Shown one piece after another: positions 27,085 through 40,195 of a stretch of DNA of 64,000 bases. The DNA lies in contig NW_026111825.1 of NCBI RefSeq assembly GCF_024679095.1, positions 186,001-250,000 of the forward strand, in the 5' to 3' direction. The notes beneath the pieces were generated by a model. It made no database searches, had not been told where the DNA came from, and saw only the letters and a program-made list of their open reading frames with translations. Both the position numbers and the translations under genes were made by a program. How positions within the stretch are numbered: position 1 is the stretch's first letter; the number at the start of each line of letters is the position of its first letter. This stretch comes from Eriocheir sinensis (lineage: Eukaryota; Arthropoda; Malacostraca; Decapoda; Varunidae).

Positions 27085-27355
27085 GCCAGGAAGGCGTGGG
27101 CAAAGGAGGGAGCCCTTGCGTGGCCCTAGTTAGAGGAAGCCTCCAGGACCACGCTGGCCCATGCTCCTTGCCCCTTCGCCTTCTGTTGTCCTGAAGGCGT
27201 GGGCAAAGGAGGGAGCCCTTGACGTGGCCCTAATTAGAGGAAGCCTCCAGGACCACGCTGGCCCATGCTCCTTGCCCCTTCGCCTTCTGTTGGCCTGAAG
27301 GCGTGGGCAAAGGACGGAGTCCTTGATGTGGCCCTAAGGGCGGCTGCCTCACGCC
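27085..27355. repeat. About 104-bp tandem repeat, 2.6 copies
   Basis: Units start with GGCGTGGGCAAAGGAGGGAG near 27090, 27197 and 27300 and contain GGAAGCCTCCAGGACCACG. The array lies directly downstream of the minus-strand membrane-protein gene and may be in its 3' UTR. Confidence 0.85.
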
Positions 27356-27387
27356 CCTTACTGCTCGCCGCCGCTGCCGCCCTGCCG

Positions 27388-28419
27388 CTAATCCTCGCGG
27401 CCAATGGGTGACCACCAGATGGCCGTTGCCATGATTGCCGCGGAGCCCAACATGAGCAGGGCGGGGCGGGCGTAATGCCACGCCACCCCCAGCCTCTCCA
27501 GGAAGCCGCCACCCGCCTTCCCCGGGCTTCCGGCAGGCCCCCGCCCGGCGCCCTGCTCGGCGCCCTGCTCGGCGTCCTCCTCCAAAGTCTCCCAGCCACT
27601 GCCATCCGAGGACTCGCCACTTTCCTCCTCCTCGTCCGCTCCTTCAGTGTCCGCCTCCCAGCCACTGTCGTCGTCGGCTGTGTCTCCGTCAGCCTCGTCA
27701 CTCTTTTCTTCAGTATCCTCGTGTTTACCTTCATCGCGCGCCTCCCAGCGACTCTCGTCGTCGGCCGTGTCTCCGTCAGCCTCGTAGCTCTTTTCTTCAG
27801 TCTCCTTGTGCTTTCCTTCATCGCGCGCCTCCCAGCGACTCTCCTCATCGCTGTCTTTATTCTGTTCGGCATTGCCAGGGTCTTGGGCGCCCGGTTCCAG
27901 CCCTGGGTCAATATACATCCTGTATCGTTGCCGCTTGGGTGGGGCAGCGGGCTTGATAACGTCAAACGGCCACACTGCTGTCGCCTCCTGCAGTGGCCGG
28001 TGCGCCTTCAGCAGGGTGACCTTCTCCCTGTCGACGTGCAGAGAAAAACTCATGTTTGAGCTGCTCTGCTTCAGCTGCCTCATGAAGGTGTTGGGCTCCA
28101 ATTTGGCCACGCGCTTCTCACCGCTGAGCAGCGCCAGGGTGACCCTGACCTGTGCGCCGCCCTTGGCGCTGGTCCTGACAAGCTGCGCCAGGTCCAGGAA
28201 GGAGTAGGTGACGACGGGGCGCACCACGCGGTCTACGTAGGTGAACCTGGCCACCTTCTTCGTCTCCTTGAAGCGCCACCCCACCCAGCCCCAGCGCCGC
28301 CGCACCACGCTCACCGAGACGCTGTGGGTGTCGGGCAGGGCCACCGAGCACACGCCCTGCATCCCGTTCCAGAGCTCGGGGCCCCAGAGTGGCTCGCTGC
28401 GACGCTTCCTGGGGATCAT
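27388..28419 (-). CDS. Unrecognised acidic-repeat protein with C-terminal membrane segment, 343 aa
   Basis: This is an intact, intronless frame. I place the start at the ATG at 28419-28417 (MIPRKRRSEPLW); the frame extends three codons further upstream without another ATG. Residues 1-165 are a basic, probably folded region (VALPDTHSVSVSVVRRRWGW near residue 25; FSLHVDREKVTLLKAHR near 125). Residues about 195-285 hold acidic repeats: two copies of a roughly 29-residue unit beginning SRWEARDEGKHK plus a partial SGWEAD copy. The C-terminus has a hydrophobic segment (ALLMLGSAAIMATAIWW) followed by only about eight residues, consistent with a tail-anchored membrane protein. The gene ends with TAG at 27388. 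High GC and codon bias to G/C at third positions set it apart from its surroundings. I do not recognise a family and assign no function. A retrocopy of a spliced gene would also be intronless. Confidence 0.7.
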   Translation of the reverse strand: MIPRKRRSEPLWGPELWNGMQGVCSVALPDTHSVSVSVVRRRWGWVGWRFKETKKVARFTYVDRVVRPVVTYSFLDLAQLVRTSAKGGAQVRVTLALLSGEKRVAKLEPNTFMRQLKQSSSNMSFSLHVDREKVTLLKAHRPLQEATAVWPFDVIKPAAPPKRQRYRMYIDPGLEPGAQDPGNAEQNKDSDEESRWEARDEGKHKETEEKSYEADGDTADDESRWEARDEGKHEDTEEKSDEADGDTADDDSGWEADTEGADEEEESGESSDGSGWETLEEDAEQGAEQGAGRGPAGSPGKAGGGFLERLGVAWHYARPALLMLGSAAIMATAIWWSPIGRED

Positions 28420-28558
28420 TGTCGGCAATGTTTTATTAATTCAGAGAAAAAATGACGCGGCAGCGACCAGGCCAGAGACGGCTGGTGGCGGCGCCCTTGT
28501 CTTCAGCCCCCCTATCCCCCCCTCCCCCCCCCCCCGCTACTGACAAGGCTGTTGCCCG

Positions 28559-28614
<56 letters not shown>

Positions 28615-29043
28615 CGTCTGATCTGTTTATCTATCTATCTAGATTTCGTGATGTATATGTTTATGGAACTTAATGGGTTACTCTCTCTCTCTCTCTCTCT
28701 GGACGAAGAAGAGAACTAAGAAAAAGAGCATTAAGTAAATGAAGACAGAAAAAGTCACCAATTAAAGCAAAGCAAACTCGTAACTCAAACACGCAATGTA
28801 TTATAAGAAAAAAGAAACTCATTAATAATGTAAATAATGCATCAGCGCCGTACGTCATTTTTCACGAGACAGTAAAGTAAAATTTTGAGCACGCCAGATT
28901 CGAACCTGTGCTCGCAGATCCGGAGTCACGGGGTAGTAGTAGTAGTAGTAGTAGTCGGTCGGGAGTTTTGCCTTTGTAACGGCAATTCCTGATGTGTCTA
29001 CTGTCTGGGTCTATTGTTTTTCTTTTCTTTCATTCTTTTTCTC
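28420..29043. other. Upstream region with (GT)n, (CT)n and (AGT)n tracts
   Basis: (GT)n lies at 28561-28612, (CT)n at 28681-28700 and (GTA)n at 28934-28957. A tRNA-like B box (GGTTCGAATC on the minus strand near 28888-28899) suggests a SINE remnant, but no convincing cloverleaf was found. The promoter of the minus-strand gene should be here; no core element was identified. Confidence 0.4.
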
Positions 29044-30310
29044 TTATTGTCCAAAACTTGTGTACTGTTGTTTTCGTTTGTTCGGTGTGTTCATTTTCAA
29101 ATAAAATTTTCCAATGGTGTCCTCTTCTTCCTCGTAAGGCTGTTGCGGCCTCACGCACTTTATTCTTTCCTCTGCACAGGCCGGGCACCAGAGCAGGAAG
29201 TGTCGCAGGTCTTCGTGTTCAGCTTCACACATGTCACACTTGGTTTCCTCTTGCCGGTGTCTGTTTCTGTCTTTTAGTTGCATGTTGTTTGTCCTGCATC
29301 TGAATAGCACTTGAGGCTTGGTTGTTGGTGTATACCTCCTCTTGTCCTCCCAACTCCTGTCTCCATTTTCTATATATCTTAAGGCTTGCTTTCATTCATT
29401 TGCCTCTTCCACTCTCTTGTATCCACCTCTCTCATTCTCTGCTTTATACTCTCCTTTGTCTCATTCCTCACACTCACACTCAGTCCCTCTGTTGCTCTCA
29501 GTTCATTCAACAAATCTTTCACCCACCTACTTTGTCTCTTCTCTATCATCTCCTCTCCCACCCTTCTCACCAAATCGTTTCCTACCATAAGAAAAAACCT
29601 TAAGCACTACCACTGTCCCACCCTTATCCTGTTTTTAACACTGAGCTTTATCTCCCCTGAGTGCTGCTTCCTGTGCATACATTGGTGCCCTCAAAATCTT
29701 CCTGTACACCTCATTCTCTGTCCTCTGCAACTTTTTTATGTCTGTCTTTGTGATGTTTATTATATTTACCCCATACAGGATGGATGGCAGTGCAACATTT
29801 TTCCAATAAGTCTTTCCTATTAGCATTCTTGAACAGCTTTTTTCAATTACATTGTATGTCATATTTGCTAGCCTTCTCGCTTTCCTGAACATTTCTTCCT
29901 TTTGCATTTGAAAATAGTTCCTCTTGTCATTGACTATTATTCCTAAATATTTAATTCTATCCCCAACACTAATGCCCCCTATATTTTCTGGTTTGTTTTC
30001 CATATTAAAAATGATAATATTGCTTTTCTGCTTATTTACTTCTAGTCCATATTCTTAGCTATAGTCTCCATCTTCTATCACCTGTACTGCTTCCCTACAC
30101 TATTTGCCAAAAGCATGCCATCATCTGCAAAGAAGAGTGAGGTAATCCTGAACGCCTCATCTTTGTGCCCACATTCTGGCTCCCCTAGCTCCTGAATTAT
30201 TTTAAAAGTAATCATCTTAAGCAGTGTAGTTGAGGCAGTACATCCCTGTCCAATCCCACTGGTCACTTCTGTTTCTATCTCCTCCTCTTCTTTATCGTAC
30301 TATAAGACCT
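29044..30310 (-). mobile_element. LINE (non-LTR retrotransposon) fragment
   Basis: Minus-strand frames show reverse-transcriptase blocks in order: GIGQGCTASTTLLKMITFKI near 30250, FFADDGMLLANS (the active-site FADD, near 30115), GDRIKYLGIIVNDKRNYFQM near 29935, and a C-terminal CxxCxxxxExxxHFLLWC zinc-knuckle-like block (CDMCEAEHEDLRHFLLWCPA) near 29220. The middle (29310-29590) is in another frame. The 5' half is missing. It belongs to a different lineage from the LINE at 9800-11425, judged by the unlike C-terminal domain. Confidence 0.85.
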
Positions 30311-33304
<2,994 letters not shown>

Positions 33305-33580
33305 TGTTCTGTAGTGCAATGGGTAGCACACGCGACTCACAACCTAGAATTCATGAGTTCCTTCCCGGGCTGAGTGGAGAGGGATGGGCAGTCTCTCTCC
33401 ACCCGCGCCGCGATCCACTCATCAGTGAGAGGGTGTCAGGTGACAGGCAGCGGCAGCGTCCCGCCTCTCAGGTTTGTTTGTTTTAGGATTGTTACCCCAG
33501 GATGGAGGGGAACACGGCGGGCATGCAGCCACAGAGTGACTTTATAAAGGCCTAACCCGCGTCCCCCAGGTAGGAAGTGT
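33305..33580 (+). mobile_element. Possible tRNA-derived SINE
   Basis: A polymerase III A box (TAGTGCAATGGG, 33312-33323) is followed about 30 bases later by a degenerate B box (ATGAGTTCC near 33353). The anticodon-arm-like CGCGACTCACAACC lies between. The tail is a GC-rich body ending before AAATA repeats. It does not share a body with the other SINE family. Confidence 0.4.
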
Positions 33581-33644
33581 AGAGTATGATCTAGAGAAAA
33601 TGTGAAATACTAAGAAAAGTGTGAGGTATGGATAAAAAGTCAAG

Positions 33645-33678
<34 letters not shown>

Positions 33679-33871
33679 TGAAGCATATGGACAAGTGTGA
33701 AGTATTAAAATAATGTGTGAAGTAGGAGAATCAGAGGAAGAGGAGGCCAGGGTAGTGCCCCCCTCAGTTAACTACTATAAATAACATTAAATAAGTAAAT
33801 GAATAATAAATAAATAAATAAATAAATATGCACACTTGCGGTAGAAAAAACGGAAAATAAGCGAAGAACAA
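33581..33871. other. AT-rich spacer with (AAAT)n tracts
   Basis: AAAT tetranucleotide repeats occur at 33650-33680 and 33797-33828. Otherwise nothing was recognised. Confidence 0.6.
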
Positions 33872-34222
33872 AACAGGGAGTAACCTTTAATATAAGAAGA
33901 TGAAGGCTAAAACGAACAAGGGAGTAACCTTTAATATAATAAGATGAAGGCTATAACGAAGAAGGGAGTAACCTTTAATATAATAAGATGAAGGCTATAA
34001 CGAACAAGGGAGTAACCTTTAATATAATAAGATGAAGGCTATAACGAACAAGGGAGTAACCTTTAATATAATAAGATGAAGGCTATAACGAACAAGGGAG
34101 TAACCTTTAATATAATAAATGAAGGCTATAACGAACAAGGAAGTAACCTTAAAAATAATGAAAAGAAGGCTATAACGAACAAGGAAGTAACCTTAAAAAT
34201 AATGAAAAGAAGGCTATAATTA
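33872..34222. repeat. 44-bp minisatellite, about 8 copies
   Basis: The unit contains GGGAGTAACCTTTAATATAA and GATGAAGGCTATAACGAACA. The first six copies are close to identical and the last two have diverged (CCTTAAAAATAATGAAAAG). It lies immediately upstream of the gypsy protease region. Confidence 0.92.
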
Positions 34223-34263
34223 ACATAACTCAAGAGTAACTTTGGTAGGCAGATCGCACTACT

Positions 34264-34540
34264 CATGATAATACATATGCAAAAGTGGCAGCGCTAGAAA
34301 CAGGAGCGTGTGAGTTTTTAACGGATGAATTTATTAAAGAATTAGAGCTCGCAGTAAATGAATGTGAAGCGAAACCCGTGAATATTGTCTCTGTGCAAAG
34401 ATACCATATTGAAAATGACGATAAAAGACAAGTTAATATGGAAGGAAAAAGAGGTTTCCAAGAGTTATTGATAACACGCGATGTAGATTCGCCGACTCCT
34501 ATTGTGTTGAGTACTGATTTTTCATGCAACACGAAATAAG
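34264..34540 (+). pseudogene. Gypsy aspartic protease region
   Basis: The frame reads ALETGACEFLTDEFIKELEL, corresponding to the retropepsin active-site block (normally DTGA). The catalytic Asp is replaced by Glu, so the enzyme as written should be inactive. About 650 bases with stops separate it from the RT. Confidence 0.55.
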
Positions 34541-35235
34541 TTTTAAAACATGGCAACTAAATAAGGAACAAAAGAAACGAAGCTGAAAACTGATTAGATA
34601 AAGGGAAACCATGCCAATACAACCCATTATGCCAGGAAAAATATGTCTTGTATCTAGAGGTGAAGGATCTTAGCTAAATGTAGATGGAAATGAAGAATGT
34701 CTCACTGAAAATAAGGCCGTACGTTTCAAGCAGCTGAACCTTTGCAACTGCATGCATCTATTGCATGGTACATAACGCTATAGTGACGCAACTACAGGCA
34801 AGTGAAGCTTTATTTGAGCCTTGTGTTAGTAATACTCAGGTTAGAGTCTTGTGCTCAGGGATAGTTAAGTTGACCCCTTCACCTGACAATCAAAGATCTT
34901 ATGTCACTGTGCCGTATTTGAATATTGAAAGTGAGTGTAAAGATAGATGATAATACAACGTTAGGATTTGTGAAGCCTGTCACTCATGAGCTATACGCTG
35001 ATCTGCCACAAGTATCTAGTGTACAGACCGCTGACACAGTTAAGACAGACTTGAAGCTTGCAGAGCTTGAAGCTAGGAAGAAAAGCCTCAATCAAATTGT
35101 TGACGCTAAATTCCCAAATGAAGAGAGAGAGAATCAGGTCTTAAAGTCCTTAATAAATAAATATATAACAGTGTTTTCCACAGAACAAGAACCATTAACA
35201 GTAACGCCCTATTTTCTAGGCACCATCAAGTAAAA

Positions 35236-36060
35236 CACTGATGAAGTGTACAGGCGTCCATATAACATTCCTATCAGTTATCATGACAGAGTAAATGAAC
35301 AACTTATATCGCTCCAGCAACAGGGTGTGATTCGCCCTTCGCGATCACCCTATAATGCCCCACTTATTCCAGTGCCAAAAAAAGATGGAGTACTACGACT
35401 TTGTCTGGACTCCCGGGCACTTAACAAGACACTACGGGACGACCGGTACCCACTCCCTAATATAACCACCATACTCAATCAATTGGGAGATAGTAAGTTT
35501 TTTTCATGCCTAGACTTGAAACAGGGTTACCATCAAATCCCCCAAGATGAAATCAGCAGAGAGAAGACGGCATTTTCTTCTCCAGCAGGACATTGGGAAT
35601 TTACTTCCCTCCCCTTTGGCCTTAAAACAGCCCCGTCCTGCTTCCAAAAAATAATAAACACTGTCCTTACAGGTCTATAAGGTAACAAGGTTCAGGTGTA
35701 CCTTGATGACATAATTATCCTGGGCGATATATTTTCTAATCATGCAGATAACTTAGAACAAATGCCGGAACGCTTAAAGGAAGCCCAACTGACTATTAGG
35801 ATGGAGAAGTGTAACTTTTTTAAGGAAAAAGTAGATTACCTGGGCCATGTCATCAGCTCAGAGGGAATAAGACCTCAATCTAGCAAGCTGGAGGCCATAC
35901 AAAACATCCCGGCCCCCCAAACTGTTCATGATTTACAGTCATTTCTTAGATTGACTAATTATTATCGCAAATTTATTGCAAATTATTCACAAATTATTGC
36001 TCCTCTTCTAAAAATTTACAAAGGGAAAAAAGATATAACAAAAAAAAAAAAAAAATCCAC
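35236..36060 (+). pseudogene. Gypsy reverse transcriptase domain
   Basis: The first frame carries PLIPVPKKDGVLRLCLDSRA, LDLKQGYHQIP and LPFGLKTAPSCFQ; after a stop at 35678-35680 a second frame has VYLDDIIILG with the active-site aspartates, then VDYLGHVIS and FLRLTNYYRKFI. The stop and the frame change at the 15-A run near 36040-36055 break the polyprotein. The catalytic residues are kept. Confidence 0.9.
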
Positions 36061-36119
36061 TCATGGACAGATGAAGCAAAAATTGCGTTCTCAACCCTTA
36101 AAGATAGAATGCTTGATAC

Positions 36120-36565
36120 AGTCACTCTAAACAAATTCCTGACTTTAACAAACCTTTCGTGTTTACTACTGACGCGTCCTACTACAATACTGGTGGAGTA
36201 TTGCAACAACAGGATAATGATGATGAACTAAGACCTGTATCTTTTTTAGTAGGAAATTGAACGCGGCAGAACAGCGGTACAGTATAGTTGAACGAGAGGC
36301 TTTAACTGTAATTCATGGGTTACACGTAAACCGCCCATTATTACTGGGTTACCCTGTTGAGATCCACACGGATCACAGACCTTTAGTATGGTTGTTACAG
36401 GTAGCTAGTCCCAACGGCAGGGTAGCTAGATGGCGGACTCTCATGAGTGAGTATGGTTTCACAATCAATCATTTGCCTGGCAAGGAAAATATAGTTGCAG
36501 ATTTTTTTATCAAGGATGAAGGCTCACAGGACACTGAGATTGAATTAGAAGGACACGCGCGATAA
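36120..36565 (+). pseudogene. Gypsy RNase H domain
   Basis: TTDASYYNTGGVLQQQ near 36158 carries the first catalytic Asp. After a frame break near 36245-36260 come EREALTVIHGLHVNRPLLLG, HTDHRPLVWLL and HLPGKENIVADFF, all typical of Ty3/gypsy RNase H. Confidence 0.88.
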
Positions 36566-36849
36566 TGTTTGTGGATGGGGAACAACAAAAACCGTGGAAC
36601 ACGTGGATAATGAGGGGCAAGGTATTGCACTAGTGCAAAAAAAGAAACAGGCGCCGAAAGATGAGAAAATAAAATATATGATATGTATGGACCTGAGTAG
36701 TGAGTGTATTGGCCACACACTTGACTGGAGTATTCAGGAGATTAGTGAGCTGCATGATGAGCAGCCAGCATATAAGTATGCTAAAAGAAGGATGCCCCAT
36801 GAATGAAAATTGAGCAAAGACTCAGAGAAAAAAGGCATACTGTGAGATG

Positions 36850-37045
36850 CCGCCCCTGTTAGAGGTACAGGTGGAAAATGTGTTATATTGTGTTGAAGAC
36901 GCCCCTGTTAGAGGTACAGGTGGAAAATGTGTTATATTGTGTTGAAGACGCCCCTGTTAGAGGTACAGGTGGAAAATGTGTTATATTGTGTTGAAGATGG
37001 GCATAATGTGAGATGCCGCCCCTGTCAGAGTTGCAGGCGGAAAAT
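36850..37045. repeat. 49-bp tandem repeat, about 3.5 copies
   Basis: CGCCCCTGTTAGAGGTACAG and GGTGGAAAATGTGTTATATT recur at 36851, 36900 and 36949, with a diverged partial copy at 37017. The array sits between RNase H and integrase. Confidence 0.9.
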
Positions 37046-37056
37046 AATGTGTTTTA

Positions 37057-38480
37057 GTGAATCCGTACGGAGAAGCCACTAAGGTGGTGGTTCTACCCCC
37101 CAAGTATTTCCAAGGCGATAACTCTGGCTCATTCGTCGCCACTGCAGGGCACGGAGGAACCAAAGTTACGTTATGTCGGTGTAGAAAGTTCGCTTTCTGG
37201 CCTGGAATGAAACGGGATGTAGAAAATTATGTAAGGAAGTGCGTCATGGTAGTCGTTTTAAAAGTGAGTTGGGCACCCTGCTCCTTGGCGGCAATATCCA
37301 GACGTCACCGCTCCTTTTGAGAGAATACACATGGACCTTGTGGGTCCTATGGGTGTATCGAACAATGGGGTTCGATACGTAATGCCCATAGTTGATGTTT
37401 TTAAAAGGTATTTGATTACAGTACCCTTACGGAGTAAGGAAGCCCGCGAAATGGCAAGGGCGTTGTACGTGGATGTTGTTTGTGTACACGGTGTTCCTCA
37501 GACAGTTGTTACAGATCAAGTTTCAGAGTTCGTTAATTCCGTGGTACAGGAGATAAATTAGAAGCTACCTGTGCGACACGCGAATAACGGCTTACCATAC
37601 AAATGGAAATGGAATAATAAAGCGCGCAAATTATACTGTTGTTAACATTTTGAGGAGAATGTTCTCGGAAATGTGTCCGTTTGGGATATAATGCTACTTA
37701 TAAACATCTTGGCCTATAATGCTGCGTATTATCGCACCATAAAGGAGTCCCCATTTTATCGAGAGAGACAGAGAGAGGATTTTTAGAGATCTTCCTGTAC
37801 CCTACACTATGTTAGAAAAAAATTCAGCAGCCCTGGTATGATATTGACTCCTATAAAGAGGAAATGGCTGTAATTGCAAGGAAAGTTTATGATATTGACT
37901 CCTATAAAGAGGAAATGGCTGTAATTGCAAGGAAAGTTTATGATATTGACTCCTATAAAGAGGAAATGGTTGTAATTGCAAGGAAAGTTTATGATATTTA
38001 CTCCTATAAAGAGGAAATGGTTGTAATTGCAAGGAAAGTTTATGATATTGACTCCTATAAAGAGGAAATGGTTGTAATTGCAAGGAAAGTTTATGATATT
38101 GACTCCTATAAAGAGGAAATGGTTGTAATTGCAAGGAAAGTTTGTGATATTTACTCCTATGAAGAGGAAATGGATGTAATGCAAGGAAAGTTTGTGATAT
38201 TTACTCCTATGAAGAGGAAATGACTGCAATTGCAAATAAAGTTTATGATAGATGCCAGGTTTACATTGAAAAAGGTAGAAAAGAAATAGAAAAGAAATAC
38301 AAAGCTTCAAAATCAAAACTATCAACGTTGGAGACAGTGTTCCTCAAACGAGACCACAGAAAAAAGTAAATAAAAAGCTGCAACCTATTTTTGATGGACC
38401 CTACAGGGTAATAGAAAAGATCAGTGATAAAAATTAGGAACCTTAGGACTAGTAAGGTTTCAACGGTCCCCACAGACAGA
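37057..38480 (+). pseudogene. Gypsy integrase with GPY/F-type C-terminus
   Basis: The zinc-binding region is visible (GHGGTKVTLCRCRKFAFWPG, then VENYVRKC). The catalytic core has HMDLVGP (first Asp) and VVTDQVSEFVN (second Asp) near 37331 and 37512; the block expected to hold the catalytic Glu is disrupted near 37565-37640. AYNAAYYRTIKESPF follows near 37715. The C-terminal KKLQPIFDGPYRVIEKISD near 38375-38430 is a GPY/F module. Between the last two lies the 51-bp repeat expansion. Confidence 0.85.
37840..38253 (+). repeat. In-frame 51-bp (17-residue) repeat inside integrase, 8 copies
   Basis: Each copy encodes DIDSYKEEMAVIARKVY or a variant (D/Y at position 3, A/V at 10). The period of 51 is a multiple of three, and six copies keep the frame; one copy near 38175 has lost a T. 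The unexpanded family sequence would have one such segment here. Confidence 0.92.
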
Positions 38481-38899
38481 GTAAAAGTCCTTCATGAAGA
38501 CTGCATCGATGTGCAGCAATGTCCAACAATTAGGTGAGCATACCCTTTAAATCCAGAGACAGACACTGATCTATTCTTTGCATTGCTCAACCCTGAAATC
38601 ACTGAGAAAAATTCTACCGAAAATGATAACTCGTAGCGGAGAGGTGACTGCTACTCGTGACGCATTAAATAATGTTCGTTCTACAACAGCAATAAACAGC
38701 TGATGCACAGGCCCTACCTTCTCAGGTTACTCCCAAACTTTCAGAGCCACCTCAGCATAGATAAGGCCTTCGCTCTTCCTCTGCGGTACAAGAGTTACCT
38801 AATGTAGTGTCAAAGCCAATACGATATAAAACAAGGATAATGTATGAGGATGAAAAAGCAATAATTAAGCGAAAATATTACGAAGTAAACCACAGATTT
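38481..38899. other. Region between integrase and env-like sequence
   Basis: Degenerate coding-like sequence without a recognised motif, presumably the end of pol or the start of the third frame of the element. Confidence 0.35.
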
Positions 38900-40165
38900 A
38901 TTTGACTCTTTCGGTGTAAGACTCAATAACACAACAGGAGTCCCCGATACGTGCTGGCCAAAGTTTCACACCAACATACTATCTGTATTATAGTTCTCAC
39001 AGACAGAGACTATAGTACTGTTTATTCTCACAGAAGATGTTTGAACTGCATTATATAAAGCACGGAATTTAACTGCTTCTTTAACTTGAAATGTTATTCA
39101 AATGTCACCTGAGTATCCAGCATAAAAGCAATATAATACACACTCTTTGATTTTGAAAATGAATTCAGTTCATTGTTGCATCATCTAAGAAAAGTTTTAG
39201 GCTATGGATGACTACTATTCAAAACAAGCTGCATGCTTCTATGAATTATAAAAATAACAATAAACGGGAAGTAATTATTTTCTTAACGATCCTTGTCTAA
39301 TAACCTATTTGGTACTGCGACCCAGGCTCAAGTTGACACGATTCATGGAAAAAATAAAGTACTAGAGTCATTAACTGAGAAAGATTTAATATAGTTAAAT
39401 GTTTATTATGGAAAACTCAACATCGTTAAGTAATATGCATGCCATGCAATCTGCCTTAAATAGGCTATATTCAGCTGTAGATGTATTGAGCCAAGTTGTG
39501 CGCCAATTTTCTATTGACTTTGGCATTAGGAAGAGAAAAAATCCCCTACAAGCATTGTTAAAATTTTGACTAAGCATTGAGACACACAAGTCCAGGTAGA
39601 CAATATTTAAAGGTGAGTCTGCAGGCTCCCCTGCAAACAAACATAACTCCAACCATTATGTGAGTCAAACAGTTGTTAAGTACATTAGAGGAAGCCTAGG
39701 TTAGGCCTCCAGGTCTTTTGTTCCCTGCAGTTCCTGATTTTTTATTTTTAAATAGGGATGTAATAACTGTCCTCCAGGACAACGGCTTTGCACGATTCTC
39801 GTAATTTCTATTTCACCAAACCTTTACGAGGAGATCCGCCCGACACCTTTGATGTCTTTCGAATCAACTCCCTTCCATTTTCTGTGCAGAATAGCACTTA
39901 CTATCTTATGTATAGTGTTTATTCAAGATATATTACCTTCGGTGAGAATAGGAAAATATACTTTCTTCTTTCTAGTATAGAACACTGTAACAAGAATAAC
40001 CATATGTTACTTTGTCCTCCCACAGGCCCGGTCTATGAGGCTATATAGTCACGCAGCCTCTTGTGAATCGGCTGCTTTCTTGAATCATAAGTCAGTGATC
40101 AACCTCTGCCACACAATAGTCTTGAAAACATTTCCCCCTATGTTTATAAAAGTGGACCTGTTCAC
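38900..40165 (+). pseudogene. Env-like (errantivirus/F-type) region of the gypsy element, broken
   Basis: Short blocks resemble errantivirus envelope proteins: LFGTATQAQVDTIHGK near 39310, in the place of the fusion-protein heptad region, and TFDVFRINSLPFSVQNSTYY near 39840, then HMLLCPPTGPVYEAI near 40000. Stops and frame changes separate the blocks, and no continuous frame, signal peptide or membrane anchor is readable. In intact relatives the product would be a membrane fusion glycoprotein. Homology is judged by eye from short blocks, so this is moderate. Confidence 0.5.
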
Positions 40166-40195
40166 TTGCCTCCCCCATCACTCTGGCACTCACAG

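Larger units (their letters stand above)
34260..40165 (+). mobile_element. Ty3/gypsy LTR retrotransposon with env-like region, decayed
   Basis: Plus-strand coding blocks follow the order protease, reverse transcriptase, RNase H, integrase, then an env-like region. This is the gypsy order, and the env-like third region is found in errantivirus-type elements. Frame breaks and stops occur in every domain. No gag was recognised. Flanking long terminal repeats could not be paired, so the limits given are those of recognisable coding sequence. Three minisatellites have grown in or beside it (33872-34222, 36850-37045, 37840-38253). Confidence 0.85.

Noticed and set aside
27234..28207. Other frames overlapping the 343-codon gene (243, 194 and 133 codons)
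   Set aside because: GC-rich shadows. Only the chosen frame has coherent domain composition and a hydrophobic tail.
28878..28925. tRNA gene on the minus strand
   Set aside because: A B-box-like GGTTCGAATC is present, but the T arm pairs poorly and no A box or acceptor stem was found. It is more likely a SINE scrap.
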